Below, piece by piece: positions 40,495 through 53,300 of a stretch of DNA of 64,000 nt (positions are counted from its first letter, which is position 1; each line of letters begins with the position of its first letter). The DNA is from Asterias amurensis (Eukaryota; Echinodermata; Asteroidea; Forcipulatida; Asteriidae): NCBI RefSeq assembly GCF_032118995.1, contig NC_092654.1, positions 9,866,284-9,930,283 of the forward strand. The letters are read 5' to 3'. A program made the position numbers and the translations under genes. The notes below the pieces were generated by a model, which had not been told where the DNA came from, searched no databases, and saw nothing but the letters and a program-made list of their open reading frames with translations.

Positions 40495-40829
40495 GCCAAG
40501 ACTAGTGAGGGAGGGGAACATACCTCGAGACGCCGTGAACGATCTAATTCTACCGGTAAATCCATGCATGCTGCACGTAAAAGCAAATTAACTACAAGTA
40601 GGCCACAAACAGAATTTTATAAATAGACCACTCTGCGTTTAATTTGCGATTAAATCGTCACTGCCTTAGTTTTACTCAAGTTAGCAGCAGCTGTAAAAGT
40701 AAACTGCACATGGCCAATACACAATAACTGTGGCCCTGACCGAATTAGCGCACAAAAGCTTAGGATTGGAAGCCCAAAGCCACACTCTGTAACAACCTCG
40801 CAGCAGCCACAATTTATTATAATCTAAAG

Positions 40830-41030
40830 GGGTAATTTATCACTCAAATATTTAAATTCAATATAAGACATCAGACCTTAAGCCCTTGTTAGGCATCTGA
40901 AAGCCCACATTATCTCGCAACTTCGATGACAAAATTTTCACAGATTTGAAGCTAATGTTGGGATACATCTAGTATCGAGGTAAAGGAAGCAATGGTCTTT
41001 GACAGTAAAGTGTCCAGTGCAATTGCTTAT
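40830..41030. mobile_element. TTAA MITE family 1, degraded partial copy
   Basis: Recognisable by AATTTATCACTCAAATATTT, GGCATCTGAAAGC and AAAGTGTCCAGTGC; the left half is missing. Confidence 0.6.
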
Positions 41031-41283
41031 CAACTACGTAATGCTTCGGTGAAGTTTAGTGTGACACGTTTTTTTTGTATGATCTACAACCACAGAAGTT
41101 ATAAGTAAACACGTAACAACAACATCAACAAGGACAACAGCAAGCAACGTTTGTAATTTTCATAGAATGTATTCTACAACTTTATAAGCCTTATTGTATA
41201 CCTGTTGTCCTAAAAAAAAAGGGTCCGTATAGAGGTCACTCGGACAAGGAGAACAGCGCTGACCACTAAATAAAACCAACCCA

Positions 41284-41446
41284 GCAGCTGATTTCACGAA
41301 GCGCTGGGATTAATCCTACTTATTATCGAGTTAGGACGAGTAACTCGTCCTAAACATGATGGGTTCAATGCTTTTGAGGATACAGAAAATAACTCGTCCC
41401 AAGTCATATAGGTATAATCCTGGGTGAGTTTGTTGAAATCGACGGC
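41284..41446. mobile_element. MITE with TTAGGACGAGTAACTC palindrome, copy 2
   Basis: CTGATTTCACGAAGCGCTGG at the left and GTTGAAATCGACGGC at the right; shares TTAGGACGAGTAACTCGTCC with copy 1. Confidence 0.65.
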
Positions 41447-42430
41447 ATGTTCTTAAAATGACGTTGGACAAGGGTCTGTATAAGCCTTTTTTAATAATTC
41501 TACACTATTTGAAACATGACACTATTCAAAGAAGAAACAGCGCGCATTATAGCAATCCACATCAGAAATAACAAAAAGGAATAAAATAAATGAAAACATG
41601 AAGAAGAAGAAACACAGTATGGAGGACAAAAAGTGGCCATCTGCGTTTTTAGTATTGGAACAGTATAGAAAAGTAGATTTTATGTTTGTTTTGTATGAAT
41701 TTCTTCTTTTCTGCCATCTGAAAATCAAATTTAACGTTTTGTGAAAATGCAGTTTCTGCTTTTCTACTTGTTTGTTACCAGAAATCCGGTTTGACTTTAT
41801 CCGTATATTGGAACAGAATCTCTGTCCACACCGTCATTTCTTTTAGATCGTGGAACGACCTCGCGCCTTCAGAAGAAGAGCCAAGTTCGATGATCAAATG
41901 ACTCACATTCTTCGGTCCACTGCGTTTATAAGGTATAGAATATTTTTCGAAAGTTCGTAAAAGTTTGTTTTGAGTGTTTTATTTATTTATTTATTCTAAA
42001 TTAGCAAGTGTTGATCAACACTGCCGCAGCGGGATCTCCGTCACCAAGGCATATTGTTCGTGAAAAAAAGCGTGTGGCTATTTATAGGGGTGCCTAATTA
42101 ATTAGCTACCGAATAAAAAGCATTACAGAATGTTTTTATGGGCTTTTTTACACTGTTCACCATATTCATGCAGACAACCGCACAGTGCAGCTGCGGACCA
42201 ATCAAGACACAGCTATAGAAAGCTTACGTCACACACGTTTATCCAATGAAATGATTACATCCATTAAATTCACTGGTTCTGTTAAGCAAGTTACGGATAA
42301 AACCAGGGGACCAGTGTAGGACTCGACTGACTGCCTGACTGAGCGCCCTCTGTTTTCACTGTCATCGCTGTCAAACTTCAGCTCTCAAAGTCTAAGGAAA
42401 ATTATTGAAGAGTATTCCTTTCCGTTTAGA
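41447..42430. other. Unassigned intergenic DNA
   Basis: No gene recognised. An A-rich GAAGAAGAAG stretch near 41600 and a purine/pyrimidine mix otherwise. The last 130 bases may be the 5' UTR of the candidate exon at 42440. Confidence 0.4.
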
Positions 42431-42439
42431 AAAGGAAAT

Positions 42440-42463
42440 ATGAACCCATATGACGAAAGGAAG
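42440..42463 (+). CDS. Candidate first coding exon of an unidentified gene
   Basis: ATG in good context (GGAAATATGA) followed by eight codons MNPYDERK and a strong donor AAG|GTATGT. The 140 bases upstream are CT-rich and free of recognised repeats, as in a 5' UTR. I could not find a convincing following exon to 64000, so the gene would have long introns, or this is chance. Confidence 0.25.
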
Positions 42464-43039
42464 GTATGTATAGCTAATGTAGGAACACTACAAATAAATA
42501 CATACAAATGTATTTTTACTGACAAGTCGAGGCAAGAAGACTACCCCTTTATCTCTAGTGCATTTTTTTTATAGTACATCCATGGACCATGTTGGTGATG
42601 TACAGACCCATTTATTGGTACAACCCACACCGTGGACCAATGGTGCTGCGTATGTGACGACCAGAATTACACACAAAAATAATGGGATAATCTTCCGCAC
42701 GTCGCCATCAATTTATCCGTCGTTAATTAGCTCCAAAACCAGTGAAATTATTTTCATTGGTTATATTTTATAACATCCAATTTCGGAACAGAACAAAAAT
42801 TAAAGTTCATAGATTTACAAATAACTTACAGGGTTTACAGAAGGTAGTGGTGAAAACTTCTCTTGAAATACTATTCCATGAAATGCTTTACTTTTTGAAA
42901 ATGCTTTACTTTTTGAATCCCTTTAAATCCCTTTAAATTTTTAAATCCCTTTAAAATGAACATCCATGGACCCCACAAGCCCGTTGAAAACAATTATGTA
43001 ACATTGTTTTAATTTTGTTTACAACCTTCTTGTTTTTCT

Positions 43040-43401
43040 TTAAAGGCACTGGACACTATTGGTAATTACTAAAAATAATTGTAGCATAACAACATAGTAA
43101 CGAGTAATGGAGAGAGCTGTTGATAAACATTGTAAGAAACAGCTCCCTCTGATGTAACATAGCTGTAACCTTTGAGAAATATTAATAGACGTCAGGCCTA
43201 AACCCTTTAATAAGGCATCCTGGTTAGTGATAGCACACCAAATTGTGCAACAGAGGTGTTTTTTTCTTTATCTTCTCTTGCAACTTTGATGACCAGTTAA
43301 GCCCAAACTTTAACAGGTTCGTTATTTTTATGCATTTGTTGAGATACACCTAGTGAGAATACTGGTCTTTGACAATTACCAAGGGTGTCCAATGCCTTTA
43401 A
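43040..43401. mobile_element. TTAA MITE family 1
   Basis: Full copy with TTAA on both sides, first in a cluster of such elements reaching to 45135. Confidence 0.85.
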
Positions 43402-43692
43402 ACACTGGCTGGGCACATTATTATATTTTCTGAGCAGTCACCATGATGAAGTGAAGAGTCATCCCCTGTTCAAATAGAACTGAACAGGAAGTTAGTACTG
43501 ACAGGTTGCGTTTCATTTGAAAGAAGGTTATGAGAAGAAACTATCCAGATAATGAAGGCAACTTTAGACTCAGCTACATTTAATTAAACTGTTTCAACTG
43601 TTTCAAACCTTAACTGGAAATGTGTGTGGATGCATTTTTATCCAAATCGAAGAGGGGGTCAATCCAATCACAATTTACCAAAACATCTCATA

Positions 43693-44063
43693 TTAAAGCT
43701 ATTGGACACTTTCGGTAAACAGTATTGTCCAAGGCCCACACTTTGTGTATCACAACTTTAATATGAAATAACAAACCTGTGAAAATTAAGGCTCAATTGG
43801 TCATCGGAGTCGGGAGAAAATAACGGGAAAACCCACCCTTGTTTCCGCACGTTTCACGATGACATGACATGTGTTTAAAACAAATCCGTAATTCTTGATA
43901 TCGAGAATTGATATTGTTTTAATGTTTTCTCAAAAAGTAAAGCATTTCATGAAATAATATTTCAAGAGAAGTCTTTCACCATTACATTCTGTAAACCCTG
44001 TAAATTATTTGTAAATCTGTGAACTTTTTTTTTTTCTGTACCGAAAGTGTATAATGGCTTTAA
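43693..44063. mobile_element. TTAA MITE family 2
   Basis: TTAAAGCTATTGGACACTTT to TATAATGGCTTTAA; close match to the 26374 copy. Confidence 0.85.
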
Positions 44064-44394
44064 AGGCCTTTTAAAAGAAGCATTTTAATAGAATCAATTT
44101 ATTAATGCAGTTCTTACAAGAAATGAAGAAGCAGGTAATGAACTAAGCTGAGTGTAACAAAGTAAAATTAAGTATGAGGATATAGCTGTTTTTACCCTGC
44201 TTTATTAACTATTTCTTAAAAGGGTCTAAACAGTCTTAAATTTGACCATTTATAGTCGGCTGACATTTGGGGTGGGAGCTTTTTGACAAGGCAAGGTGTT
44301 AAGTTCTTTTAATTCACACATACTTCTATAAAGTTAGGAAACAAATTGATAATTGAATCAACTTTAGCGATCTTTCACAATTAGGTAGGCCTTT

Positions 44395-44705
44395 ATATCA
44401 TTATATATAGAATAACAAACCTGTGACAATTTAGGCTCAATCGATCATCGGAGTCAGGAAAAAATAACGCGAAAACTCACCCTTTTTTTTGCGCACGTTT
44501 CGCCGTGTCATGACAAGTGTTTGAAATAAATCTGTTATTCTTGATATCGAGAATTGATCACTGTTTTTATTTTTTCTCAAAAAGTAAAGCATTTCATGGA
44601 CAATATTTCAAGGGAAGTCTTTCATCATTACCTTCTGTAAACCCGGAAAGTTATCTGTAAATCTGTGAACTTTTAGTTTTTGTTCAGAAGGTGTCCAATC
44701 ACTTT
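44395..44705. mobile_element. TTAA MITE family 2, left end missing
   Basis: Matches the 43693 copy from AATAACAAACCTGTGACAAT onward and ends GTGTCCAATCACTTTAA. Confidence 0.75.
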
Positions 44706-45135
44706 AAAGCACAGCACACAAATTCAACAAGGTGTTTTTTTTTTCATTATCAACTCTGATGACCAATTGAGTAAAAAATTTCACAGAATTGTTATAATAT
44801 GCATAATTATGTTGGGATTATTAAGCTTGGACGATATCTTGACATTATCGAAAATCGCGATACCATTTCTGAAACGATTACCGTATCAGCTTGATTTGTT
44901 TTTAATCGAATTATTGGCAAATTGTGGTTTTGAGGAAGTATCAGGATAAGGCTTGAAGCCTTTTCAAATCACATAAAGGGTGTTTTTTATTTTTTCCATT
45001 ATTTTTTTTGCAATTCTGATGACCAATTTAGTCAAATTTTTCACAGAATTGTTATATGCATATGTTGGGAATGATACGCCAAGTGAGAACACTGGTCTTT
45101 GACATTTACCAACAAAGGTGTCCAGTGCTTTTAAT
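44706..45135. mobile_element. Split and duplicated TTAA MITE family 1 remnant
   Basis: The right-half segment with GATGACCAATT...CACAGAATTGTTAT occurs twice (44725-44822 and 44985-45065), separated by about 150 bp of unrelated DNA. The outer end is GTGTCCAGTGCTTTTAA. Confidence 0.65.
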
Positions 45136-45571
45136 TATTGAACACTTGACACTATTAGAATTCTGTAATACTTTCACTCTTAAATTTATTAAAAATAATG
45201 ATCTCAAAAGAGAACCATCCTTGGGAAAAATATTCTCTTTGTAAATTATAAATGTCAACTTGACCTAGTTTTCTTTTATGTGTACATGGATGGGGGGGGG
45301 GGGGGGTAGTAGTTGGTGGAAGGCCAGCTGTGCAGAGGTGGAAATTAACCGCTTAGCAGTCCTATTCAGAATACCCCCAGGGGGTTGCGAAGCCCTCTTT
45401 GATTCTCACAAGTTGGTTTCTGTTTTTTCTCCATCTCTTCGGTGTAGATGAATGGATTTATGATAGTCTTACATGATAGGATGCATTGGCAATGATAAGA
45501 AGATCACAAATAGATGTATTTTCCGTTATTTTTTTAGTATGGGAAATCAAAACAGATTACTTATTGAAAGC

Positions 45572-45735
45572 TTAAAGGCACTATTGGTGATATACTTTTA
45601 AAAATGGCATAAAAACTTACTTGGTATTGAGCAATGGAGAGCTGTTGTTGTATAAAACATTGTAAGATATGGTTCCTCTGATGTAACGCAGTTTTCGAGA
45701 ATGAGGTAATTTCTCACTCAAATATCAAAAGATAA
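45572..45735. mobile_element. TTAA MITE family 1, left part
   Basis: Starts TTAAAGGCACTATTGG and follows the family for about 160 bp. Confidence 0.75.
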
Positions 45736-46601
45736 AGGGCCTTTACCGCACAGCCATGACCCTGCAAGGTTTAAAACGGCCGTTTAAAACAAGTCACTAC
45801 TCTTATTCCCATTCATAAATGCCCTTTTGTTAAAAACAAAAAAATAAAACTATACGCACTTTGACAATCAAAAATTTGAGGTTTGAACATATTTTATTTC
45901 AAAAACTTTGTGGATAATCTGTTTGGTAGAATAGATTATCAGCTTTACTGATGTATTTGAGCCAATTTCAACAAAAGCCTTGACTGCATTGTTGTGCCTG
46001 GAGTAATAAAGTTTTATTTGTCTGTATGTTAAAACACAGGTCTCGACTTGGCACTTGGCATAAATTAGCAAACTGTAATTAAATTGTTGTTTATTGCAGT
46101 ACAATTTGATATATCAAATTTTTTTCAGCAAGTGTTTTTAAAGTATTCCCTGTTATTTGTACTTTTGTTTGGTAAACCCCTCTTTTCTGGTTGCCATTAT
46201 GTTGTCTGGATTTGATGTATCTTTTGAATGACTGACCTTTACTGTCAGATGAAGGAGGAAATGTTTCATGTGTATTGTCAAAATTACTAAATCAGTTGCA
46301 GTATGTAGATCATGCTGAGAGTTTGTTGTTAAAACAAATAAAAGAAGCGGTTCCTTGATGGGTCAAGAAATATGAAACATTCTCTACAAGATTGAACAGG
46401 ATAATTATAATTCTGAAAAAGAACTAATTTCCTTCAGCAGATTCAAAAAGTTGAGATAATCCATGTTGATAAGTGATTTAACCTTTTTGAGGCATTTTCA
46501 TTGTGAGAAACGGAGAGTAATGTGTGTGTCCTCTTCCAGGTGTCACATGACTAAAATCCTACCTCTGCTTAGGACACCCCTTGCACCCCATACCTTCATA
46601 T

Positions 46602-46755
46602 CTGGGTCCAATTTTATAAAGCTGTTAAGCAGAAAATATTGCAACAGTTGCAACAATGTAAATTTAATGGAGGTTCTCTTAGTCACCAGTTTTCTGTAAG
46701 ATTGATCTGCGCTTACCTGGTTGCTATACTTACAGGCTTTACGAAGTTGGGCCCT
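46602..46755. mobile_element. MITE of the GGGCCCAATTTCATG family
   Basis: GGGTCCAATTTTATAAAGC at the left and ACGAAGTTGGGCCC at the right; shorter, diverged copy. Confidence 0.65.
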
Positions 46756-47530
46756 GTACAGGATCAGTTACATGTTCGAGTTATAAAACCCATACAGATT
46801 GAATTCCCACTGTTTGACATGATGGGTACCCCACTCTCACTTTTGCTGGTGGGTTCCCTGTATACATAGAGAACAAATTCTCACTGAAACACAGGCCTTA
46901 ATGGTTATGGATGCACACCTCACTGCACTGCTCTACATATGAAAATTTAATTTCCATTTATCAAGAGGATGCTTGGTTGAATTGCTCTCATATTCTGGTA
47001 AGCTGGAGCTCTCCTTGATGATTGCTAATGATGCTTGAATTCCTGCTTATGTATGGGACATGGACCCGCTACGTTTTTCCTTATGGTCATTGGTCATCTG
47101 AGCTGCTTATGTTGATATTGACTTAATTGATTTCCCACTGAGCCACAGGACGGTGTCCCACACTTGATCAGTCTTAAATGCTCTCGTCATCACTGCAGTC
47201 TCAACTCATACAAGACTAAATCTTCAGTCTGCAACCACAGACTAAGTTGAGTGGTGGTATATCTTCAGGCTATAGCATATTTAACGTTAATCCATTGGCA
47301 ATCTTGTGGCGCAGCAATTTTGATGCTCCAGCTTTATCGTCGGCAGTAGTGGTGGATTTACAGACCCTTTGTGGTGCTTATTCGGCACTTGGGAATCAAC
47401 CAAGTCTAATCTTGACTACTCTTAAAGAGAAAAATTCTAAAGCAGTTTGAGAAATAGACACGATTTTCATACATTTTGTGACATTAATTGTGGAGTGGTG
47501 GTTTAACAGCTCTCAATTTCCAACTTGCAG

Positions 47531-47709
47531 TTCAGTGGAATAGAGAACCATACACTGAGAACAGGAATCTGTGCTTTTGGAGAGGAAAGTGAGAACTCGC
47601 CTTGAGTGCCTGTGCGGCGTATGGGAATACTCAACAAACTGTATTTTCATCAAATTAAATTAGTGGAGTAGGAGTTGATGCGAGTCCAGCATCTTAAAGG
47701 TCAAGAAAG
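47531..47709 (+). other. Possible non-coding exon
   Basis: Bounded by a pyrimidine tract with CTTGCAG and the strong donor AAG|GTAAGT. All three frames contain stops, so it could only be untranslated. Weak evidence. Confidence 0.15.
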
Positions 47710-48994
47710 GTAAGTAGTTCTTTTTTAAATATTTTTTAAAATACATATAGTTGATTGTAAATTGAGCTATTGCGATGTCCCATGACTGATTCTATAAAAA
47801 ATGATTTAAGGTTTGTGATGTGCAGGGATATATACAGAGATTATAACATATATTGCATCAAGGGGTACATCATCATGGCATGCTTGCCTGCATTAAAGGT
47901 GCAACCACACTTAAAGCAACTTATAGTACACAACAGGTGCTACATAATACAAGCAGAATGTGAGCTTCTTTTGTTATGAATAAATCACTACAGGATTTCT
48001 TGCACTAATAACTTATATATTTTAAGGAACAAGCCAATCAAATAAGAAGTAAAACAAACAAAAACCATTGAATGAAATTGTTGAATTTCTTTAATATATT
48101 TGCCAGGTTTATGTTTTCTTCTTTGCTCGTTTAGTTTAAAACAAATTCTGGGTGAGGTGTACTTTAGAAAAACCCTATTAGAACACTAAGACTTAAAAAG
48201 TCTTGCATTTTACACAAAACAGAGATTTGTTATGTCCATCTCAACATCCGTCAAGCTTCCTCCACTGATTCATTCAAATCTTTATTAAAAAGTCTCACCG
48301 CTTTGTAATTAAGGTAATGTGCTTAAAAAAACAGCAGTAATAAGGGCTGTCTAAATTGTATTATTATTATTTTACTTGGGAACTTGAGACTAAACACAAT
48401 CTGTCTAAAGCTTTTCTTGACAACAAACAACTTTGTAGTTTAAGCAGGAATAAAAATGTGGTCTTGGCCAGCTGGGTATTTTTTCTTTTCCATTTTGTTT
48501 ATCAATATAGATGTACATCATTTTGATTATTATTTTTTTCGTTTGACCCACCAGAATTTGTTGTAGCATTGGCTATTATAAATGGTCTCTCAGGTTTATA
48601 AAGGGACAAACTGCAAATAGGCATAGCTTTCACAGCTCTAAGTGGACATATTGTGCTCTTGTAATGCACTAGTGTCAATTGTAAACTGTGTAAATACCAA
48701 GCTAATCTAGTCTTTTTGTATCAATAGAGGGATTAGCAGCTGATAATTGGAGGATAAGTGGCACAAGTCTTGAGCAGCTTAATGGCCATGGTTTAAAAGG
48801 GAATGTCAATTGTGACAGACATAACAATGACATAATTGGATTGCCAGATAACTGTGAACAGTTGGTCACTATATAACTGTGAACAGTTTGTGTATGAAAT
48901 AGCATAGTGAAGCTGATGAGTTGGTCCATGGTCTAAGCCAGGCAGTCTTATCATGGGGGACTGCACACTATACTAATACAGGTGGTGATACCTT

Positions 48995-49259
48995 GATGAA
49001 GATACCAATTCCCATCCTGCTTACTGAAAGCGAAGAATTGACGTTCGCGTAGCAGGAAATTCTGCGCTAACGTCAAGCGTATTTCACGGGTGGCAGGGAA
49101 TTTTGGCTTTTGCCCGGCATAATCCACTCCACAATACTAGATATTCTTCATTTACTTAGCGAGTGCAGAACGGTCGGGCTTGGCTGTAAGCGGAGAGCGG
49201 TCATCCATGATCATGAGCGACGAATTTGGCGATATGCACAGCCATGAAATTGGGCCCTG
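48995..49259. mobile_element. MITE of the GGGCCCAATTTCATG family
   Basis: The right end GCCATGAAATTGGGCCC is clear. The left end is worn. The interior has AGGAAATTCTGCGCTAACG as in the 11555 copy. Confidence 0.7.
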
Positions 49260-49424
49260 GAATTAGCCTGTGCCAAACTTAGAAATCAAAATCTAACGTT
49301 GCTAATTCTTTCAGTGACTTTTTTTATTGCTCCATGCCGAGTTGCTAATTTTTCTCTGGTTTGAAAATCTTGTTAAGGTTTAGCATGACAATCTTGTGAG
49401 GTTCAGGGTTCTCCACATTTGGTT

Positions 49425-49535
49425 TTGTCCGGGCGCTGCGCCCGGACAAAATTCTGAAAATACCAAATGCACCCGGACAAAAAATGCCGCGCCCGGACAA
49501 AAAATGCCGCGCCCGGACAAAATCATTGTGCGCCC
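49425..49535. repeat. Minisatellite of GCGCCCGGACAAAA units
   Basis: Five or so imperfect units of about 20 bp, beginning with a near-perfect hairpin TTGTCCGGGCGC/GCGCCCGGACAA at 49425-49451. Confidence 0.8.
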
Positions 49536-50019
49536 GGACAATAAAAATTGAAAAACACTTCACGACGAACTCAAACCACCGTTCGATGCGCTGTATCACT
49601 TACCTTTTTGTATATAATAATAGTGTGCAAAGACTGGTACCCAGATCTCAGCTAATTCGTAACGGCATTACGCGTGCATTTTTCTCTGTGTCGCATGCAG
49701 GGGATCCTGATTACCATTTGACAACAGCGTGGTATTTAGACTTGGTTCCAAGTCTGTGAATCATGCGGTTTAGTCGCCCTGATATATTATTGGCTGAAAC
49801 AGCGCCCTCTCGTGAATTAACATCCGTATTTAGAGCGTGGTAGCAAATCTACGGGAAAATTCTACGTCGCTGAAGAGAAATTACCGCACTCTCAGACTTG
49901 AAATCAAGTTTACGTGGTATGAGGAGACCGATCAGAGATCGAAAAATACCCGGAATAAAGTTTGCAACTCGATTTTTTGGGGGGGCGATCGTGCATGAAG
50001 TGGTTTTGTTCGTTCTGAA

Positions 50020-50275
50020 ATGATTTGCGCAAAATTGTTTGCACAATCAGTCGATCTTGCAGGAATAGTTTGTGCAACTGCCGATCGTGCAGGAATGGTT
50101 TGTGGTTTGTGTAATTGGCTTATCTAATTGAGCATGAATAGTTTGCGCAATTTGCCGATAGTACAGGAGTAGTGTGCGCAATATGCCGATAGATACGGAA
50201 TAATTTGCGCAATTTGAAAACAGTGCAGGAATGGTTTGCGCAATTTGATAATAGTGCAGGATTGGTTTAGCGCCC
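50020..50275. repeat. Minisatellite of about 36-bp units
   Basis: Six to seven degenerate units of the pattern GTGCAGGAATGGTTTGCGCA followed by ATTTGCCGATA, with variable length. Confidence 0.8.
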
Positions 50276-50311
50276 GGACATGATTTTACCCTATGGAGAA
50301 CCCTGGAGGTT

Positions 50312-53300
50312 TAGCATGACTTCGCTCTGCCAGCGTGTTGTTTAACGCCTTTCTCAGACACTAGATTAATGCCTTTGGGTGTTTGAGTGTTTATATGTGT
50401 GATGAGTCCGGCAAGTGCAATTGAAAAGGCGTCTGCTGTCAAGTACTTATATTCACATTTACAGTTCAAAAGAGAAATGCAATGACCGGTGGGGAACATC
50501 TGCTTTTAGACCTGGTAGCTTGAAATGTCTTGTAGCATGTAAGAAACACATTTTTTTTGATTTGGTATGGTGCCTAATCCATAAAATGAAGCCAAACATT
50601 TTGTTCTCATCCCATGTTTTGTTATTTCACTAATCTATGGTGATTATAGGCACCATCCATGCAACACTGAGAGAAAAATGTGGTTCTTGGAAAAAACCTG
50701 GAGGAGCAAAAATACCGCTGTGCATATGCCCAGAATGTTATGGGTCTTGGGTTTAAATCTCAATGAGGGCCATTTGTTTGTTTCACACATCCAATGTTTT
50801 GTAGCAGGTAGTCATGAAGCTCAAATCCTTTATATAATGTATGCTTATTTTGAATGGGACAAATTAGTCTAACAAAATAAATTAGCCTTAGATCGCCGCT
50901 TGCCACGACACCACAGTCTTTGGATTTTAATCAGAGAAAAATAAATTGGGGGAAAAGTTAGAGAGAGAATGCCTCCCCCCCCCCCACCCACCACCATCCC
51001 ACAATACAATTTTTCTATTTTGTGAAGCCATCAGTAGGACCAGAAGTGGAAAATATTCCAATGGAAGATCAAAGATGTTTAATTCTTCTGTTTTTCTTTT
51101 TCAAATCAATCCTTGAGCTCCCTCGAGCATAACTTCTGTCTCATCCCTAATAGAATCCACATCAACCTGGATTCCACTATGTCCTGCTTTTGCTAGGATA
51201 CGATAGTTAGGTCTGGGGTTGGTTCAATTCACCTTCTGTGGACAGCTCTCTGGAGATGCGCTCAGATAGACCTGACACTTATTTCACCTTTACTCTATTT
51301 GTTTATTCCCTTCAGAACCACTAATCGATATCGAGCGCTTTGCAGTTCTTGTTTTAGCAGTACATTGATTATGTTTAGAATTATATACCAACCACAGACA
51401 GGCAGATAATGAAATTCCAGTTTTCAGAATTAATTAACCTTCAGCTTCCTTCAAATAATTACCCATTTAGGAGGTACTTCACGGAGCGTGCAACTCTATC
51501 TTCGTAAAGCTAGGCAAGCCTAGCTAAGATCACAGATGATAGGGCTTGTCATAGATTGTCATTAGGTCTTTATGTCAGTAACATGGACTGGCATAGTAAA
51601 GAGCGCATAGACTGCTTGCTCATTTCCAGTGCAGAACTCAAGTATGTGACAACTTATTCTAAATGTTCCCTCGTAACTTGAGACTTTTTTCGTCCAAACC
51701 CTTTTAGCTGGCAAACGTTTAAGAGATCAAGTTGCATTTTAGCATATTAATCATTATTGCTGTGCTGTGAAGAAGTGCATTTCTATGTGGTCTAGAGAAC
51801 ATAAGGGTGAGTACCCTTTGAACATTTAATTTCAAATCAATTTATGTGCATGCACACTGTCTTATTGATGCAATAGTTGCATCAGGGATGAAGAATCTTA
51901 TTTTGGTTTTTAACTTTACTCCAGTTTATGATAATTGCTGAATACTCAGTGGTTTTTCGAGTCCTGAAGAAGAAAAAAAATACACATGCTGCTTTTACGG
52001 GACTCCGAAGCAGATTTCCATCACTGAATCGACCTCGTTATTTGTCAGAAGATTTTTCTAGTTTTATGGATCTGTGTGTTAATAAATTTCTGTTTTTCAT
52101 GTCTTCTGGTAATATTTTGTTTTAAATTTGTTTGTTGTAAGTCTTGAGGATTGTTTCCCTAAAAAGTATCATTGTTAGTGGGTGGCATTTTAAAAGATTT
52201 TCAAACAAAATATATTACATAAAAATTACAGGTTCTGTTTATTCCAGTCAGTACTCCCAGCTACGGAGAACCTCCATTTTATTAGACGATAATGCACTTA
52301 AAATGCTTTTCTAAAACTGTACACGTATGTGCATGCTCCCAAAGAGCATCGCCTGACTGAGAATTCAACTCGATTGGACGTGGCAAGAGTGCGACATTTG
52401 TCACCACATCGTGCAGCTATACTGTGTAGCACGGAAGACCTCCCCGACACCAGTGTAAAACTTAAATCAAAAGTTTGCACTATTACTAGTCGCTCTTTTG
52501 TTGAATTGAATTCATAATTTTCTAATTGTTTGAGTTTGACTCGGCAAAAGTGTGGTGTTTAGCCCAGGCCTGTGACTAGGACAAAACAAATCAACAATGC
52601 ATTAAACAGAGGACGACAAGTCAACAAAATGTGTTCAAAGGAATGCTGCACGCTGAAATAATCCATCCTCACACTTCAGATAAGGTTTTGATCATTTTAA
52701 AGTATGCAAATTATTTCTAAAAAAAGGTTAGTCAAAATCCATAATAAACTGAAATTTAAGCACTTCTAATCAACATATAAACCAATATAGCTAGAATAAA
52801 ACAAGCCAATTTGCAGTTGAAAAGGGAGCTTTTAAATGTTTAAATTAAGATAGACCTATATTCATATCAAATTTATTCCAGACCTTTTAACATGTGAATG
52901 AACGCTGCACAGAGAGGTGTTACTATTTCTCGCAGCCTTTTACATGATTTAGTATCTTATAAATAATTGGTGATGCTTGTTATTTTGGGTTAACAACTGA
53001 TGAATTTATGCTTTAATACCTATCCCTGGATTCTGTGCCATGAATACACAAATTCGTATTCAGATGGTGTGTATAGCAAGTCTCAGAATTACATGATGTC
53101 GGGCATGTATTTTGTCAAGTATTTTGTTAGGAAACTGTACCTGAAATTCACTTGGTCTTGCAATAATTCCTGATTAACCAACATTTCAGAATGGTTTATA
53201 ATTTCAGAGATGAAAATAAAAGATAACAATTCAACATTAAGAACTTTACTTCGATGACAAGCAAATAGATACAAAGCATATTCAGCTATCAATTTTATGG

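Larger units (their letters stand above)
45736..48994. other. Unassigned DNA
   Basis: Apart from the MITE at 46602-46755, the 45775-45835 match to 9250-9360, and the possible exon at 47531, I see no gene or clear repeat. AT-rich. Confidence 0.4.
49404..50305. mobile_element. hAT-like nonautonomous element with internal minisatellites
   Basis: Ends are CAGGGTTCTCCA and its perfect reverse complement, flanked by GAGGTT at 49398-49403 and 50306-50311. CAGGG termini are hAT-like, but the flanking direct repeat is 6 bp rather than 8, so the superfamily is uncertain. The left part repeats GCGCCCGGACAAAAAATGCC; the right part has a longer array. No transposase is seen. Confidence 0.7.
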
